NCBI GenBank assembly: GCA_964575715.1
Contig: CAZNSG010000120.1
Coordinates: 1 to 24,362 of the forward strand
Length of the DNA stretch: 24,362 bases
Reading direction: 5' to 3'
Origin: PNAI01 sp964575715
GTDB taxonomy: Bacteria > Pseudomonadota > Alphaproteobacteria > Rhizobiales > Xanthobacteraceae
In this document: in pieces, positions 14,943 through 22,500 of the stretch
Numbering within the stretch: the stretch's first letter is position 1
Layout of the letters: each line of letters starts with the position of its first letter
Position numbers and translations under genes: made by a program
Notes under the pieces: generated by a model
The model's input: only the letters and a program-made list of their open reading frames with translations
Databases searched by the model: none
What the model was told of the DNA's origin: nothing

Positions 14943-15716
14943 ATGATGCCCAAGCAGGCAGCCGCGCCTGAACCACGGCGTTTTTTGCGGCCTACCATCG
15001 TCGCACCGGCGATTGATGCCCGCCGTTCCGATAGCCGTGCCGGCAAGTACCGTGCGCCTGTCGTGACGTGTGCGCTGGCTCTGGCGTTCGCAGCGATGAT
15101 GACTGCGAACGCGCGCGCGGTCGATATCAAGGTCGTCGATGATTCTGACGGCAAGACGATCACAATTCTGCTGACCGGACAGATGATTACCGGCGACGCG
15201 CTCCGCGTACGCAGCTTCATCGGCAGCGTGGCGGCGTCAAAATCTATCATTATGCAGCTTGGCTTTGCCGGAGGCTCTCGCGACGATGCTATGTCGATCG
15301 GACGATTCCTCCACCAGGCGCGAATCCGCACGATTATTCCGGGCAAGGTTCGTTGCATTTCGCCGTGTCCGCTCGTGCTGGTTGGGGGACGCGACCCGGT
15401 CACGGGAAAACCGTCTTACATAAAATATTCGAGCTCTGAATTGGTGTTTTCGGGTGCCAGCACGAGCTTCCAGGATAAAGACTATACCGTCGCGGATCTC
15501 GACGGAGCGGTCGCCAATGCCCAGCGCATCATTCTCCAGATCGCAGACTATTTGCGTGACGTCGGCGCCGACATCAACATGCTGAAATACTATCAGTCGG
15601 CGGTGAAACAAACCGATATTCGATATATCACAAATGAACAAGCGCTCGACCTCGGCATCTCCGTCATGTTCGAGGAGACCGGTCAGGTGATTGCGCCGTC
15701 GAGGTCGCAGCCATGA
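14943..15716 (+). CDS. Exported ClpP-fold paralogue lacking the catalytic His
   Basis: 257 residues from ATG 14943 (ATG 14946 is equally possible; ggag at 14935-14938 serves either). A basic N-terminal stretch of about 37 residues precedes a hydrophobic export segment (38-58, ending NARA). The remainder aligns along its length with the protein at 14109: GFAGGS for HSPGG, RCISPCPLVLVGG (Ser140) for SCYSACAIAFLGG, and a C-terminal NEQALDLGISVMFE for NEDAVTYGIHVMDE. Where the paralogue has LGFHQF this one has LVFSGA, so the His is replaced by Ser170. It may be a pseudoenzyme acting as a partner or regulator of its neighbour. The arrangement suggests tandem duplication followed by divergence. Confidence 0.72.
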   Translation: MMPKQAAAPEPRRFLRPTIVAPAIDARRSDSRAGKYRAPVVTCALALAFAAMMTANARAVDIKVVDDSDGKTITILLTGQMITGDALRVRSFIGSVAASKSIIMQLGFAGGSRDDAMSIGRFLHQARIRTIIPGKVRCISPCPLVLVGGRDPVTGKPSYIKYSSSELVFSGASTSFQDKDYTVADLDGAVANAQRIILQIADYLRDVGADINMLKYYQSAVKQTDIRYITNEQALDLGISVMFEETGQVIAPSRSQP

Positions 15717-15816
15717 ATGGTGTGTCGTCAAACGACCTCGCCTGTATTCGACTTGCATCCATTGGGCTGCGGCCGCGCGTCAATAATACCAGTGGCAGCA
15801 ATCACTGACTCATCTC

Positions 15817-16022
15817 CGTCACCCTGAGGTGCGAGCGAAGCGAGCCACCGCAAGTCGGCCTTGGCCGACTTGCGCATTGTAATTCCGATCTCGGGTAAAC
15901 CCGAGATCGGTGGGTCGACGGCCGAGGTGTTGCAGCGTCGGGGCCGTTCATCCTTCGAGGGCCGCCATAGCGCGTCGAAGACGCGCGTTAACGCGCTTAT
16001 GGCGGCCACCTCAGGATGACGG
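15817..16022. repeat. Palindromic repeat, family cgtcaccctgaggt, carrying the two-hairpin module
   Basis: Outer arms cgtcaccctgaggt (15817) and acctcaggatgacgg (to 16022). The right side contains a further long hairpin, gccgccat / atggcggc with gcgcg / cgcgc inside (15961-16006). The left side is interrupted by the module at 15849-15910, directly after gcgagcgaagcgagcc. No coding region is present. Confidence 0.8.
15849..15910. repeat. Two-hairpin module, copy 2
   Basis: Hairpin 1 (15849-15874) has 12-bp arms cgcaagtcggcc / ggccgacttgcg. After a 10-base linker, hairpin 2 (15885-15910) is identical over 26 bases to that of copy 1 (arms ccgatctcggg / cccgagatcgg, loop taaa). The centre of hairpin 1 differs from copy 1 but keeps full pairing. 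Confidence 0.85.
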
Positions 16023-16054
16023 GTCAAACATTAACGCCGTTGGCATAACACCAA

Positions 16055-16252
16055 GTCTCTCAATTCGTCGTTCCGGCCGCGCCGCGATCCAAGTCGGCCT
16101 TGGCCGACTTGGAATGTCAAAAATCGCTCTCGGGTAAACCCGAGATCGGCGGCGAGAGCCGGAATCCATAACCACCGAATGTGATTATGGATTCCGGGTT
16201 CGCGGGCTAAAGCCCGCGCCCTGGAATGACGAAAAATTTATGCGTATTGGTT
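16055..16252. repeat. attccgg palindromic repeat, copy C, carrying the two-hairpin module
   Basis: Core arms gtcgttccgg (16067) and ctggaatgac (to 16230); inner arms ccggaatccataa and ttatggattccgg. The core is 164 bp against 104 bp in copy A. The extra 60 bp lies in the left arm and corresponds to the module at 16089-16149. The outer flanks match those of copy B in inverted order. With the element at 15817-16022 it fills most of the 626-bp gap between the ClpP-fold gene and the L,D-transpeptidase gene. Confidence 0.85.
16089..16149. repeat. Two-hairpin module, copy 3
   Basis: Hairpin 1 (16089-16112) has perfect 12-bp arms ccaagtcggcct-type (ccaagtcggcc / ggccgacttgg). After a linker of about 11 bases, hairpin 2 (about 16124-16149) keeps tctcggg / cccgaga and loop taaa but has mismatches at the outer left arm. 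It has the same order and orientation as the other copies. Confidence 0.85.
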
Positions 16253-16287
16253 TGCGTTCATGCCCTAAACAAGACCCACACAACCAA

Positions 16288-16311
16288 AAGGCCGCCGTTG
16301 CCGGCGGCCTT
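16288..16311 (-). terminator. Probable terminator of the L,D-transpeptidase gene
   Basis: A perfect 10-bp stem, aaggccgccg / cggcggcctt, with a four-base loop lies 31 bases beyond the transpeptidase stop. On the minus strand the stem is followed by ttttggttgtg, a moderate U-rich tail, as expected for an intrinsic terminator. It also insulates the gene from the repeat cluster beyond. Confidence 0.75.
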
Positions 16312-16342
16312 TATTCAAGATCTGCGCGCGAGTGCGACGCCT

Positions 16343-17089
16343 TCAGATCACCACCACCTTGCTGCCGATCTTGACGCGCGCGTAGAGGTCGATCACGTCC
16401 TGATTGCGCATGCGAATGCAGCCGGACGATACTGCCGTGCCGATCGACCACGGCTCGTTCGATCCATGAATGCGATAGAGCGAGGAGCCCAGATACATGG
16501 CGCGCGCGCCGAGCGGATTTTCCGGCCCGCCCGCCATGAAGTGCGGCAAGTCCGGCCGGCGTGCCAGCATGTCTTCCGGCGGTATCCAGTCCGGCCATTC
16601 GCGCTTGGCGGATACTTGTTTCACGCCCGACCAGGTAAAGCCCGGACGCCCGACGCCGATGCCGTAACGCAGCGCGCGGCCGTCCTCCTGCACCAGAAAA
16701 AGGAAGCGATTGGGAGTATCGACAATGATCGTTCCCGGCTTTTCCGGCCCGTCATAAACGACGGTCTGCGGCAGGAATTTCGCATCGAGCGGCCGCCGCT
16801 CCGGTCGCGCCGCCTCGACGATCTCATCCGGCAGCCGCCGCGCCATTGCGCTGCGTTGCGGCGCCGATGGCGGAAATGCCTGGAACTGCGGTGTCGTGGG
16901 CGGTTGAAAACCGCCAAAAAGCGCCGCAAAGAAATCCGGCGGACCGCCGTTGAATACCAACTGCGCCGGTGTGGCGCTGCCGGCGCGGCTGGCTTGTTCA
17001 AGATTGAGCGGCAATGTCTGGGCGAGGACTGAAACATTGCCGATAACGCTCATGACCAGAGCGGTGAGGACGAGACGCTGCATTGACAT
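16343..17089 (-). CDS. L,D-transpeptidase (YkuD domain), exported
   Basis: 248 residues with an N-terminal signal peptide (about 1-23, VLAQ). A Pro/Ala/Phe-rich linker runs to about residue 105. The YkuD domain (about 115-248) contains IIVDTPNRFLFLV, the YRIHGSNEPWSIG block (His208) and the catalytic cysteine motif SSGCIRMRNQDVIDL (Cys224). Such enzymes form 3-3 crosslinks in peptidoglycan or attach lipoproteins to it. Rhizobiales rely heavily on L,D-crosslinks and usually carry many paralogues. ATG at 17089 is used; ATG 17083 is also possible. It diverges from cheZ across an AT-rich 278-bp gap. A hairpin terminator follows at 16288-16311. Confidence 0.93.
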   Translation of the reverse strand: MSMQRLVLTALVMSVIGNVSVLAQTLPLNLEQASRAGSATPAQLVFNGGPPDFFAALFGGFQPPTTPQFQAFPPSAPQRSAMARRLPDEIVEAARPERRPLDAKFLPQTVVYDGPEKPGTIIVDTPNRFLFLVQEDGRALRYGIGVGRPGFTWSGVKQVSAKREWPDWIPPEDMLARRPDLPHFMAGGPENPLGARAMYLGSSLYRIHGSNEPWSIGTAVSSGCIRMRNQDVIDLYARVKIGSKVVVI

Positions 17090-17367
17090 TCTTACGACTC
17101 TTTATGTCTGCGGTTTCCCTCCCTCCGTCCCTTGGCGCGAACCGTACCGAGAAATCCAGACCTTTTAGTAAAAATCGTTGTTTGCATTTTCCGCGACCGG
17201 CGCATTTCATAATCCGCGCCGAGTTAGAGTTTATTTTGGATAAAAAAGTGAGAGTTCACGGTTAACAGAAGGTTTCATCACGCCAATCGCGCGTGCCACC
17301 TCGCCTCCGCGTGAACGCAACATTAAGCGCCGCCATCCTACAACCCAATGTGAAGCCGGGGACCGGG

Positions 17368-18117
17368 ATGTCAGCGCAGCGTAAAGTCTTTCGCATTGAA
17401 GAGAGTGCGCATGCCGACGTGCGCGGCGCGATCATTGCGCCCACGCCGGACGATGAAGCGGCGCAGCGCCACCATGAGCTGATGACCGAAGTCATTGCGT
17501 TGCGCGCGCTGCTCCATCCGCGCTCACAGGCAAAAAAACAGACGCCTGAAATCTACGTCACGTCTGAAACTTGCAGCGAGCCTGTCTGCGAGGCGCCTGA
17601 ATTCAAGAGCGAGCTTGATCTCATATACCGGGCTATCCGGCAGATCAAGCAGGACATGGGCGGACTTGAAGTCGGCGCCTTCATCAGCCCCAAGATAGAA
17701 CGCGTCGGCCACGAGCTTGATGCGGTCATGGCCGGCACCGAGCAGGCGACCGAGAGTATTCTGAAATCCGCCGAGGACATCGATCAGATCGCGAGCAACC
17801 TGTCATCGTTGCTCAAGGGCGGCTATGAGCAGGGCCTGGCTCAGGATATGCGCGATCATGTGGTGCGGATCTTCGAGGCCTGCAATTTCCAGGATCTCAC
17901 CGGTCAACGCATCAGCAAAGTGGTGGCAACGCTCAAATTCATCGAGGAGCACATCCTCCGCATGATGGAAATCTGGCGCAGCATCGAACAGATCGCACCG
18001 GTAGCGCCCGCGGCGAAAAGTAATGTCCGCGGCGAAAGTGGATTGCTCAATGGTCCAAAGCTCGCGGGCGATCCTGGTCATTCATCGCAGGCCGAGATCG
18101 ACGCGCTCTTTAAATAG
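17368..18117 (+). CDS. cheZ: Protein phosphatase CheZ
   Basis: 249 residues from ATG 17368, preceded by a G-rich ribosome-binding stretch; an upstream start at 17293 would add 25 unconserved residues. CheZ dephosphorylates CheY-P in chemotaxis. The key motif is ACNFQDLTGQRISK (171-184). Asp176 and Gln180 match the catalytic Asp143 and Gln147 of E. coli CheZ in spacing and surroundings. Long amphipathic helices flank it (about 115-150 and 160-207), as in the four-helix dimer. A flexible linker leads to the C-terminal SQAEIDALFK, which resembles the CheY-binding peptide at the N-terminus of FliM (SQAEIDALL) and would tether CheY-P. No other che or flagellar gene adjoins it. It is convergent with the MFS gene, 17 bp between stops. 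Confidence 0.9.
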   Translation: MSAQRKVFRIEESAHADVRGAIIAPTPDDEAAQRHHELMTEVIALRALLHPRSQAKKQTPEIYVTSETCSEPVCEAPEFKSELDLIYRAIRQIKQDMGGLEVGAFISPKIERVGHELDAVMAGTEQATESILKSAEDIDQIASNLSSLLKGGYEQGLAQDMRDHVVRIFEACNFQDLTGQRISKVVATLKFIEEHILRMMEIWRSIEQIAPVAPAAKSNVRGESGLLNGPKLAGDPGHSSQAEIDALFK

Positions 18118-18134
18118 CAATGAGGCCGTCTCCT

Positions 18135-19352
18135 TCATGCCCGCGGCCGTCGAATCGCGGCAAAGCATCCAAGCGCGATGGCTGCAAAGCCTGCGGCCAG
18201 CGCAAGCGCATAGCCATCGGATACGTGCTCGGCCACGAACGCGAGCACAAACGGCGCGGCCGACTGCATGACCAGCGATGGGCCGGCGATCCGGCCGATC
18301 AGCCGGCCATAACCGGCCGCCCCGAACAGCGCGAGCGGGACCGCGCCGCGCGCAATCGTAATCAGCCCGTTCGCCACCCCGAACATCAATGCAAAGGCGC
18401 CTGCCGTCAACACCGAGAAGCCGCCCAAGGCCAGCAGCCCGAACGCCATGATCAGGAGCCCCACGGCGGCGCGTGCGATCATGAGCGGATGCGTGTTGCG
18501 GCCGAAAACAAGCTCGCAAATCCGCGCCGTGACCTGCGCAGGCCCAAACAGCATGCCGATCGCGACGACGGTCGCCGGCTCGATCCCGGAGCGGCCGAAG
18601 ATCGCAAGCAGATGTGCCGAGAGCGCGGAGGGAACAAAGGCATAGGCCGCGAACGCGGCCGCGACCAGCATGAATATGATTCCCTTCGCTGGCGGCAGCG
18701 TAGCCGGTGGCGCCGCGGTTTTCTCTGACCGCGCAATGTCTGCGGCGCGGCTTTTCGGCAGCGCAAATGCGTGCAGCGGAGCGCACAGCAGCGCGAGTAG
18801 CGCGCCATACGCGAGATAGGCGCCTTGCCAGCCCACCGCGGCGATGAGGTAATACGTTGCCGGCCATCCCACCGTCGAGGCAAAGCCGCCGGCCAGCGTG
18901 AGCACGGTGATCGGCTTGCGGGCGGTCATGCCAAAAATGCGTCCCAGTGTCGCGAATGCGGGATCGTAGAGCGAGGCAGAGAGTCCGAGGCCCAGCACCA
19001 GCCAGACCGCGAGATAGGCAGCCGGGTTTTCGACCAGCGCCAGGCCGATAAGCCCGAGCGCGCCAACCAGCGAACCTGTGGTCATCACCACATGGCCGCC
19101 ATAGCGGTCGATCGATCGGCCGACCAAGGGTGCCGCAAGCCCGGCGACGAACAGGCCGAGCGAGAGTCCAGCCATGGTGAAGGAGATCGACCAGCCGCGC
19201 TCGGCCGCGATCAGCGGCACCGTCAGCACCGGCGAATAGTAGATCGTCCCCCAGGCGACGATCTGCGTTACCCCGAGCACGGGTACGGCGCGCCAAGGAC
19301 CGGACCAAGAGCCGGACCAAGGGCCGGAGAGCAGGTCGCGAATCGTTGGCAT
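18135..19352 (-). CDS. Major facilitator superfamily transporter
   Basis: 405 residues with about 12 membrane helices in two sets of six, split by a cytoplasmic stretch around 195-220 (KSRAADIARSEKTAAPP). The loop between helices 2 and 3 has GRSIDRYGGHVV, a form of the MFS motif G-x-x-x-D-R-x-G-R/H, and the second half has a related GRLIGRIAG. The mix of features resembles OxlT/monocarboxylate-type or YbfB-like MFS members, but the substrate cannot be assigned. ATG at 19352 has ggggga nine bases upstream. The N-terminus carries a repeated G-P-W-S / G-S-W-S / G-P-W-R from a 12-bp tandem repeat. It stands alone on its strand. Confidence 0.85.
   Translation of the reverse strand: MPTIRDLLSGPWSGSWSGPWRAVPVLGVTQIVAWGTIYYSPVLTVPLIAAERGWSISFTMAGLSLGLFVAGLAAPLVGRSIDRYGGHVVMTTGSLVGALGLIGLALVENPAAYLAVWLVLGLGLSASLYDPAFATLGRIFGMTARKPITVLTLAGGFASTVGWPATYYLIAAVGWQGAYLAYGALLALLCAPLHAFALPKSRAADIARSEKTAAPPATLPPAKGIIFMLVAAAFAAYAFVPSALSAHLLAIFGRSGIEPATVVAIGMLFGPAQVTARICELVFGRNTHPLMIARAAVGLLIMAFGLLALGGFSVLTAGAFALMFGVANGLITIARGAVPLALFGAAGYGRLIGRIAGPSLVMQSAAPFVLAFVAEHVSDGYALALAAGFAAIALGCFAAIRRPRA
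19302..19325 (-). repeat. 12-bp tandem repeat at the 5' end of the MFS gene
   Basis: ggaccaagagcc (19302-19313) is followed directly by ggaccaagggcc (19314-19325), with a degenerate unit on either side. On the coding strand it gives four-residue Gly-Pro/Ser-Trp-Ser units within the first 25 residues, before the first membrane helix. Confidence 0.75.
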
Positions 19353-19435
19353 TCATCGTCCCCCTTTCCGGGGGAGGTTAATTCTTCTGTGCAGGCTAGT
19401 GCAGATTTCAGCTGGGTTGAATCGCTTCTCCTTCT

Positions 19436-19532
19436 CCGCTCGTCCCGGCGAAAGCGGGGACCCAGATGCAACTGCCGTCACCAGCAGGTGCAATGAGCAA
19501 TTCTGGATTCCCGCTGTCGCGGGAATGAGCGG
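19436..19532. repeat. Imperfect inverted repeat, family cgtcccggcgaaagcgggga
   Basis: The left arm (19436-19466) begins ccgctcgtcccggcgaaagc and ends in cccag. The right arm (19503-19532) begins ctggattcccgctgtcgcgg and ends in gaatgagcgg. They pair over about 30 bases with a few mismatches. The 36-base middle holds a weaker stem. It lies between the MFS and GST genes and is unrelated to the other repeat families here. Confidence 0.7.
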
Positions 19533-19582
19533 GAAGTCTGGATCGGTTGGGGTTGAATAGACTTTAGTCAATTGCAGCCTTG

Positions 19583-20191
19583 CTACGCCGCGATTTTCGT
19601 TTCGGTGAATGCTGGCACCTGCGCGGCAAAGCGGTCGAGCCAGGCCACGAGCTTCGGGTGATCTGCGCGCCAACTGCCCGGGAAGCGCAGGTCGCGGTGG
19701 CCAAGAAAGCAGGCAAGCGCGATATGTCCGACATTGGGCATCGCGCCGAGCGAAGGCGGATCGGCCTCGATCGCCGCGAGCCCGCGCTTGATCTTGTCGG
19801 CCTGGTAATCGACCCATTTCTGCACCTGATGCTCGGGCGGTCGCCAACGGCCTTCATACAGCACCAGGATCTGCGCATCGATCATGCCGTCGGCCAGCGC
19901 CTGCAGCCGCAGCGCGGCCAAGCGCGCGCCTGGCTCACGCGGAATAATTTTTCCGCCGCCGGCGCGATGGTCGAGATATTCCAGGATCACGCGCGAGTCA
20001 TAGAGCGTGGAGCCGTCCTCGATCACCAGCACCGGAATCTTGCCGAGCGGATTTTGCCTTCGCACCGTGTCGGCGGGATCGTTGGTGTCGGCCTTCTCGA
20101 TGCGGATTTCCGCGGAAAGGCCCAGCACGCTCGCGGCGATGCTGACCTTGCGGCCGAACGGCGAGGGTGGAGTCGAACGCAGGATCATCAT
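19583..20191 (-). CDS. Glutathione S-transferase family protein
   Basis: 202 residues from ATG 20191, with aagg six bases upstream; the frame is open further upstream but lacks homology. The N-terminal thioredoxin-like domain (1-78) starts MMILRSTPPSPFGRKV, with Ser6, Thr7 and Ser10 available as the glutathione-activating residue. It has the cis-proline motif GKIPVL (Pro53) and the gamma-glutamyl-binding DS pair (Asp65-Ser66). An all-helical C-terminal domain follows, with a late HPKLVAWLDRFAAQVPAF typical of GSTs. It is a cytosolic enzyme that conjugates or reduces with glutathione. Its closest look is to the YibF/GST-like bacterial group. The physiological substrate is unknown. Confidence 0.88.
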   Translation of the reverse strand: MMILRSTPPSPFGRKVSIAASVLGLSAEIRIEKADTNDPADTVRRQNPLGKIPVLVIEDGSTLYDSRVILEYLDHRAGGGKIIPREPGARLAALRLQALADGMIDAQILVLYEGRWRPPEHQVQKWVDYQADKIKRGLAAIEADPPSLGAMPNVGHIALACFLGHRDLRFPGSWRADHPKLVAWLDRFAAQVPAFTETKIAA

Positions 20192-20294
20192 GTGTGCACC
20201 TTCTGGAAAAAAAGCGATGCGGCCACAATGAGCCGCCATCGATCGCGCTCGGCGTCGTTCGCGAAAGAGTATGCCGCTCACCCGCTTGTCAAGC

Positions 20295-20510
20295 TCAGTC
20301 GGTGATCACGAGATTGACCGCCTTGGGGCCCTTGCCCTTCTTGTCAGGTTCAACATCGAAGCTGATGCGCTGTCCTTCGTTCAGCACTTTGAGCCCGGCC
20401 TGTTCGACCGCCGTGATGTGCACGAACACATCGCGTCCGCCATCGTCCGGCTTGATGAAGCCATAGCCGCGTTCGCCGTTGAAGAATTTGACCGTACCGG
20501 TCGTCGCCAT
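20295..20510 (-). CDS. Cold-shock protein (CspA family)
   Basis: 71 residues, a single cold-shock domain. RNP1 RGYGFI (14-19) and RNP2 VFVHI (28-32) bind single-stranded RNA or DNA, and TGTVKFFNGERGYGF is the standard N-terminal strand pair. ATG 20510 is preceded by gaggag at good spacing, while the longer open frame from 20525 adds five residues. Such proteins act as RNA chaperones in the cytoplasm, and not all members are cold-induced. The gap to the GST gene is about 100 bp, with no terminator seen. Confidence 0.95.
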   Translation of the reverse strand: MATTGTVKFFNGERGYGFIKPDDGGRDVFVHITAVEQAGLKVLNEGQRISFDVEPDKKGKGPKAVNLVITD

Positions 20511-20706
20511 CGGGAATCTCCTCACCCCGTGGTTGCTCCACTGCCGGCCCCCACGGCACGGCAGCTCGGCCGGACATTCGCAACGGGGAAAGCGTCAGCC
20601 GAAACGGCGTCAGTCACTCCGCCGGCCCCCAATGGAGGCGGAACGTCAAAGCCAGCGCCATAAGTTAGACGCAATGCAGCCCTGCTGGAAAGGGGGAGCC
20701 GTCTCT

Positions 20707-21585
20707 TTAGACGGTCTCGCCAGCGAGCCAATCGAGCTTTGTCCCGCCTTTTCCGTCGCACGAGAGCGCGGCCGCAAGCGCTGGCAGGAGGCGCGCCAGC
20801 TCTCCATGCAGCGTCCACGGCGGATTGACCACGATGAGACCCGCGCCCTGCAGTTTCGCCATGTCGTTGGCCATGTCGTTCGCCATGTCGGGTGCGGGCG
20901 CCACGTTAAGTTCTGCCCGCAGGATTTTCGCAATGCCGGTTCGCGCCAGGCGGCGGGCGAAGGCGGCAACCTCCGCCGGTTCTTTGATCGGATACCAGAG
21001 CAGGTAGATGCCGGTTGGCCATTTTCGGTGAGCGTTCTCCAGGCCTTGCGCCAGCCGGGTGAAATCATCGCCCTGCTCGAACGGCGGATCGACCAGTACC
21101 AATCCGCGGCGCTCCTTGGGCGGAACGTAGGCCGAAAGCGCGGTCCAGCCGTCAATGGCAAGCGTCTTGACGCGGACATCGCCGCGCAGATTGTTGGCGA
21201 GTGCGGTTCCCGCTCGCGGCTCGTGCTCGCAGGCAATGAGGCGATCCTGCCGCCGCAGGAATCGGCGTGCGAGCGCCGGCGAGCCTGGGTAGGTGGTGAG
21301 CCGATCGGGCGGATTGCAGGCGGCAATTGCATCGAGATAGGGCGCGAGCAGCGCGCGGATTTCCGCATCGAGGCGCGCGGCAAGCAGCCGGCCGATGCCG
21401 TCGCGCCATTCGCCGGTCTTGCCGGCTTCGATAGCGGCAAGATCATAGACGCCGGCGCCGGCGTGCGTGTCGATCACGCGAAATGGCGCCGGCTTGGCTT
21501 GCAGATGAAGCAGTACGCGGCACAAGATCGCATGCTTGCAGACGTCGGCAAAATTGCCGGCATGATAGGCATGGCGATAATTCAT
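20707..21585 (-). CDS. rlmJ: 23S rRNA (adenine-N6)-methyltransferase RlmJ
   Basis: 292 residues. The N-terminus MNYRHAYHAGNFADVCKHA is the RlmJ (YhiR) signature. THAGAGVYDL (about 40-49) forms the S-adenosylmethionine site, and LVDPPFEQ (DPPF at 166-169) is the N6-adenine methyltransferase catalytic motif. E. coli RlmJ methylates A2030 of 23S rRNA. Length is near the family norm. It contains a four-residue tandem DMAN-DMAN-DMAK near residues 235-245, from a 12-bp repeat absent from the usual sequence as far as I recall. A small hairpin, ccgtct / agacgg (20699-20714), overlaps the stop codon. Confidence 0.95.
   Translation of the reverse strand: MNYRHAYHAGNFADVCKHAILCRVLLHLQAKPAPFRVIDTHAGAGVYDLAAIEAGKTGEWRDGIGRLLAARLDAEIRALLAPYLDAIAACNPPDRLTTYPGSPALARRFLRRQDRLIACEHEPRAGTALANNLRGDVRVKTLAIDGWTALSAYVPPKERRGLVLVDPPFEQGDDFTRLAQGLENAHRKWPTGIYLLWYPIKEPAEVAAFARRLARTGIAKILRAELNVAPAPDMANDMANDMAKLQGAGLIVVNPPWTLHGELARLLPALAAALSCDGKGGTKLDWLAGETV
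20858..20890 (-). repeat. 12-bp tandem repeat inside rlmJ
   Basis: gccatgtcgttg, gccatgtcgttc and a partial gccatgtcg stand in a row (20858-20890). On the coding strand they give D-M-A-N twice and then D-M-A-K. The insertion is in frame. Confidence 0.85.
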
Positions 21586-21613
21586 CGCTTACGATCTGCC
21601 ATTGACCAAGAAT

Positions 21614-22300
21614 CTAGCCCCCGCGCACCGGCGGCATGACCAGCTTGTCGCGCCGGCAGGTGCGGCGGTCGATCTGCTCGCAATCGCGGAAGCCGAAGTC
21701 CTTGTTCAGGCAGACGCGCACTTCGCTCAATCGCCTGGAATCGCAGGTGACGGCGATCCCGGTCGGTTTCAGCCCCGGATTGAATTTTACAAAGGCCGCC
21801 TCGACCTCGTCCGGCGTCACGTTCAGCGGCGATTTCAGATCGAGATAGTCCTGCGGAATTTTGACCAATGCGCGCGCCTTGCGCACGGTTTCGAAATACG
21901 CGCGCGCGGAGAGGCCCGAGCAGGTGCCGTGCTTATCCCATTCGTGGAACACCAGCCGCGGGCTCGGCATCAGGTCGAGCATGGAAGAAACGATCGTGCG
22001 GTCGAGCCGGGGCGCCGGCACCTGACAGAATTCGGGAAAGCCTTTTTCGTACTGCGGCCACAGGCCATGCACCACGAAGGAATAAGGCCGCGTGCCGCAT
22101 TGCTCGCGCGCCTCCCGGCCGCGCTCGGCCGATGATTCACAGAACGAGGGCGACCACGAGAGCGCCAGTACATAGAAGTCGAATTGTCCCCGCTGGTTCT
22201 GCCGCCGGTCTTGCGCCGGCGCGTCATTGACCGAAGCCAAGCTGAGTGAAATCAAAAACAGGACGGCAAACGCCGCCGCACGCATCACAAGACCGACCAT
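21614..22300 (-). CDS. Ribonuclease T2 family protein, exported
   Basis: 228 residues from ATG 22300, with ggggggc close upstream. The signal peptide is about residues 1-30 (hydrophobic 8-23, ending APAQ). Both RNase T2 catalytic segments are intact: CAS I FVVHGLWPQ (His78) and CAS II HEWDKHGTCSG (His119, Glu120, His124). Cysteines at 54, 68, 92 and 127 and later ones suggest disulfides. The enzyme cleaves single-stranded RNA via a 2',3'-cyclic phosphate and should act in the periplasm or outside the cell, perhaps for nutrient scavenging. It stands alone; 29 bp separate it from rlmJ downstream. The FNR/FixK-like box at 22421 lies 121 bp upstream and might affect it. Confidence 0.93.
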   Translation of the reverse strand: MVGLVMRAAAFAVLFLISLSLASVNDAPAQDRRQNQRGQFDFYVLALSWSPSFCESSAERGREAREQCGTRPYSFVVHGLWPQYEKGFPEFCQVPAPRLDRTIVSSMLDLMPSPRLVFHEWDKHGTCSGLSARAYFETVRKARALVKIPQDYLDLKSPLNVTPDEVEAAFVKFNPGLKPTGIAVTCDSRRLSEVRVCLNKDFGFRDCEQIDRRTCRRDKLVMPPVRGG

Positions 22301-22420
22301 GATCGCCCCCCAAAGCACAGAAATTTGCCCGAAAGCTACACCATCGCAAAGAACATATCAAGAACAAAACAATAAATCAAGTCCAAGTCCGCATGATCGG
22401 CCCGGTATCGCCCCGCTCCC

Positions 22421-22434
22421 TTGAGCTGAATCAA
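22421..22434. promoter_or_regulatory. Putative FNR/FixK-type binding site
   Basis: TTGAGCTGAATCAA carries the TTGA-N6-TCAA palindrome of CRP/FNR-family oxygen regulators; the usual rhizobial FixK box is TTGAT-N4-ATCAA, so one half-site base differs (G for T). It lies 67 bases before the start of the 35-codon gene at 22501, a distance compatible with activation, and 121 bases before the RNase T2 start. No clear -10 hexamer is seen. It is a motif match by eye only. Confidence 0.45.
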
Positions 22435-22500
22435 GGCGGCACACGGTCGTGCGAATAGCCTGCCCCGGCAATTGTGGAACAGGCATCGCGGAGCAGTTCA

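Noticed and set aside
15849..16149. Possible CRISPR-like or tandem repeat array
   Set aside because: Only two copies are adjacent, the spacing is not regular, the hairpins are embedded in other palindromes, and no cas genes are present.
18082..19356. 424-codon open frame on the minus strand
   Set aside because: It is an alternative frame of the MFS gene; only the frame starting at 19352 gives membrane helices and MFS motifs.
20479..21639. 386-codon open frame on the plus strand
   Set aside because: It is antisense to rlmJ and the start of the cold-shock gene, both firmly identified; no family features.
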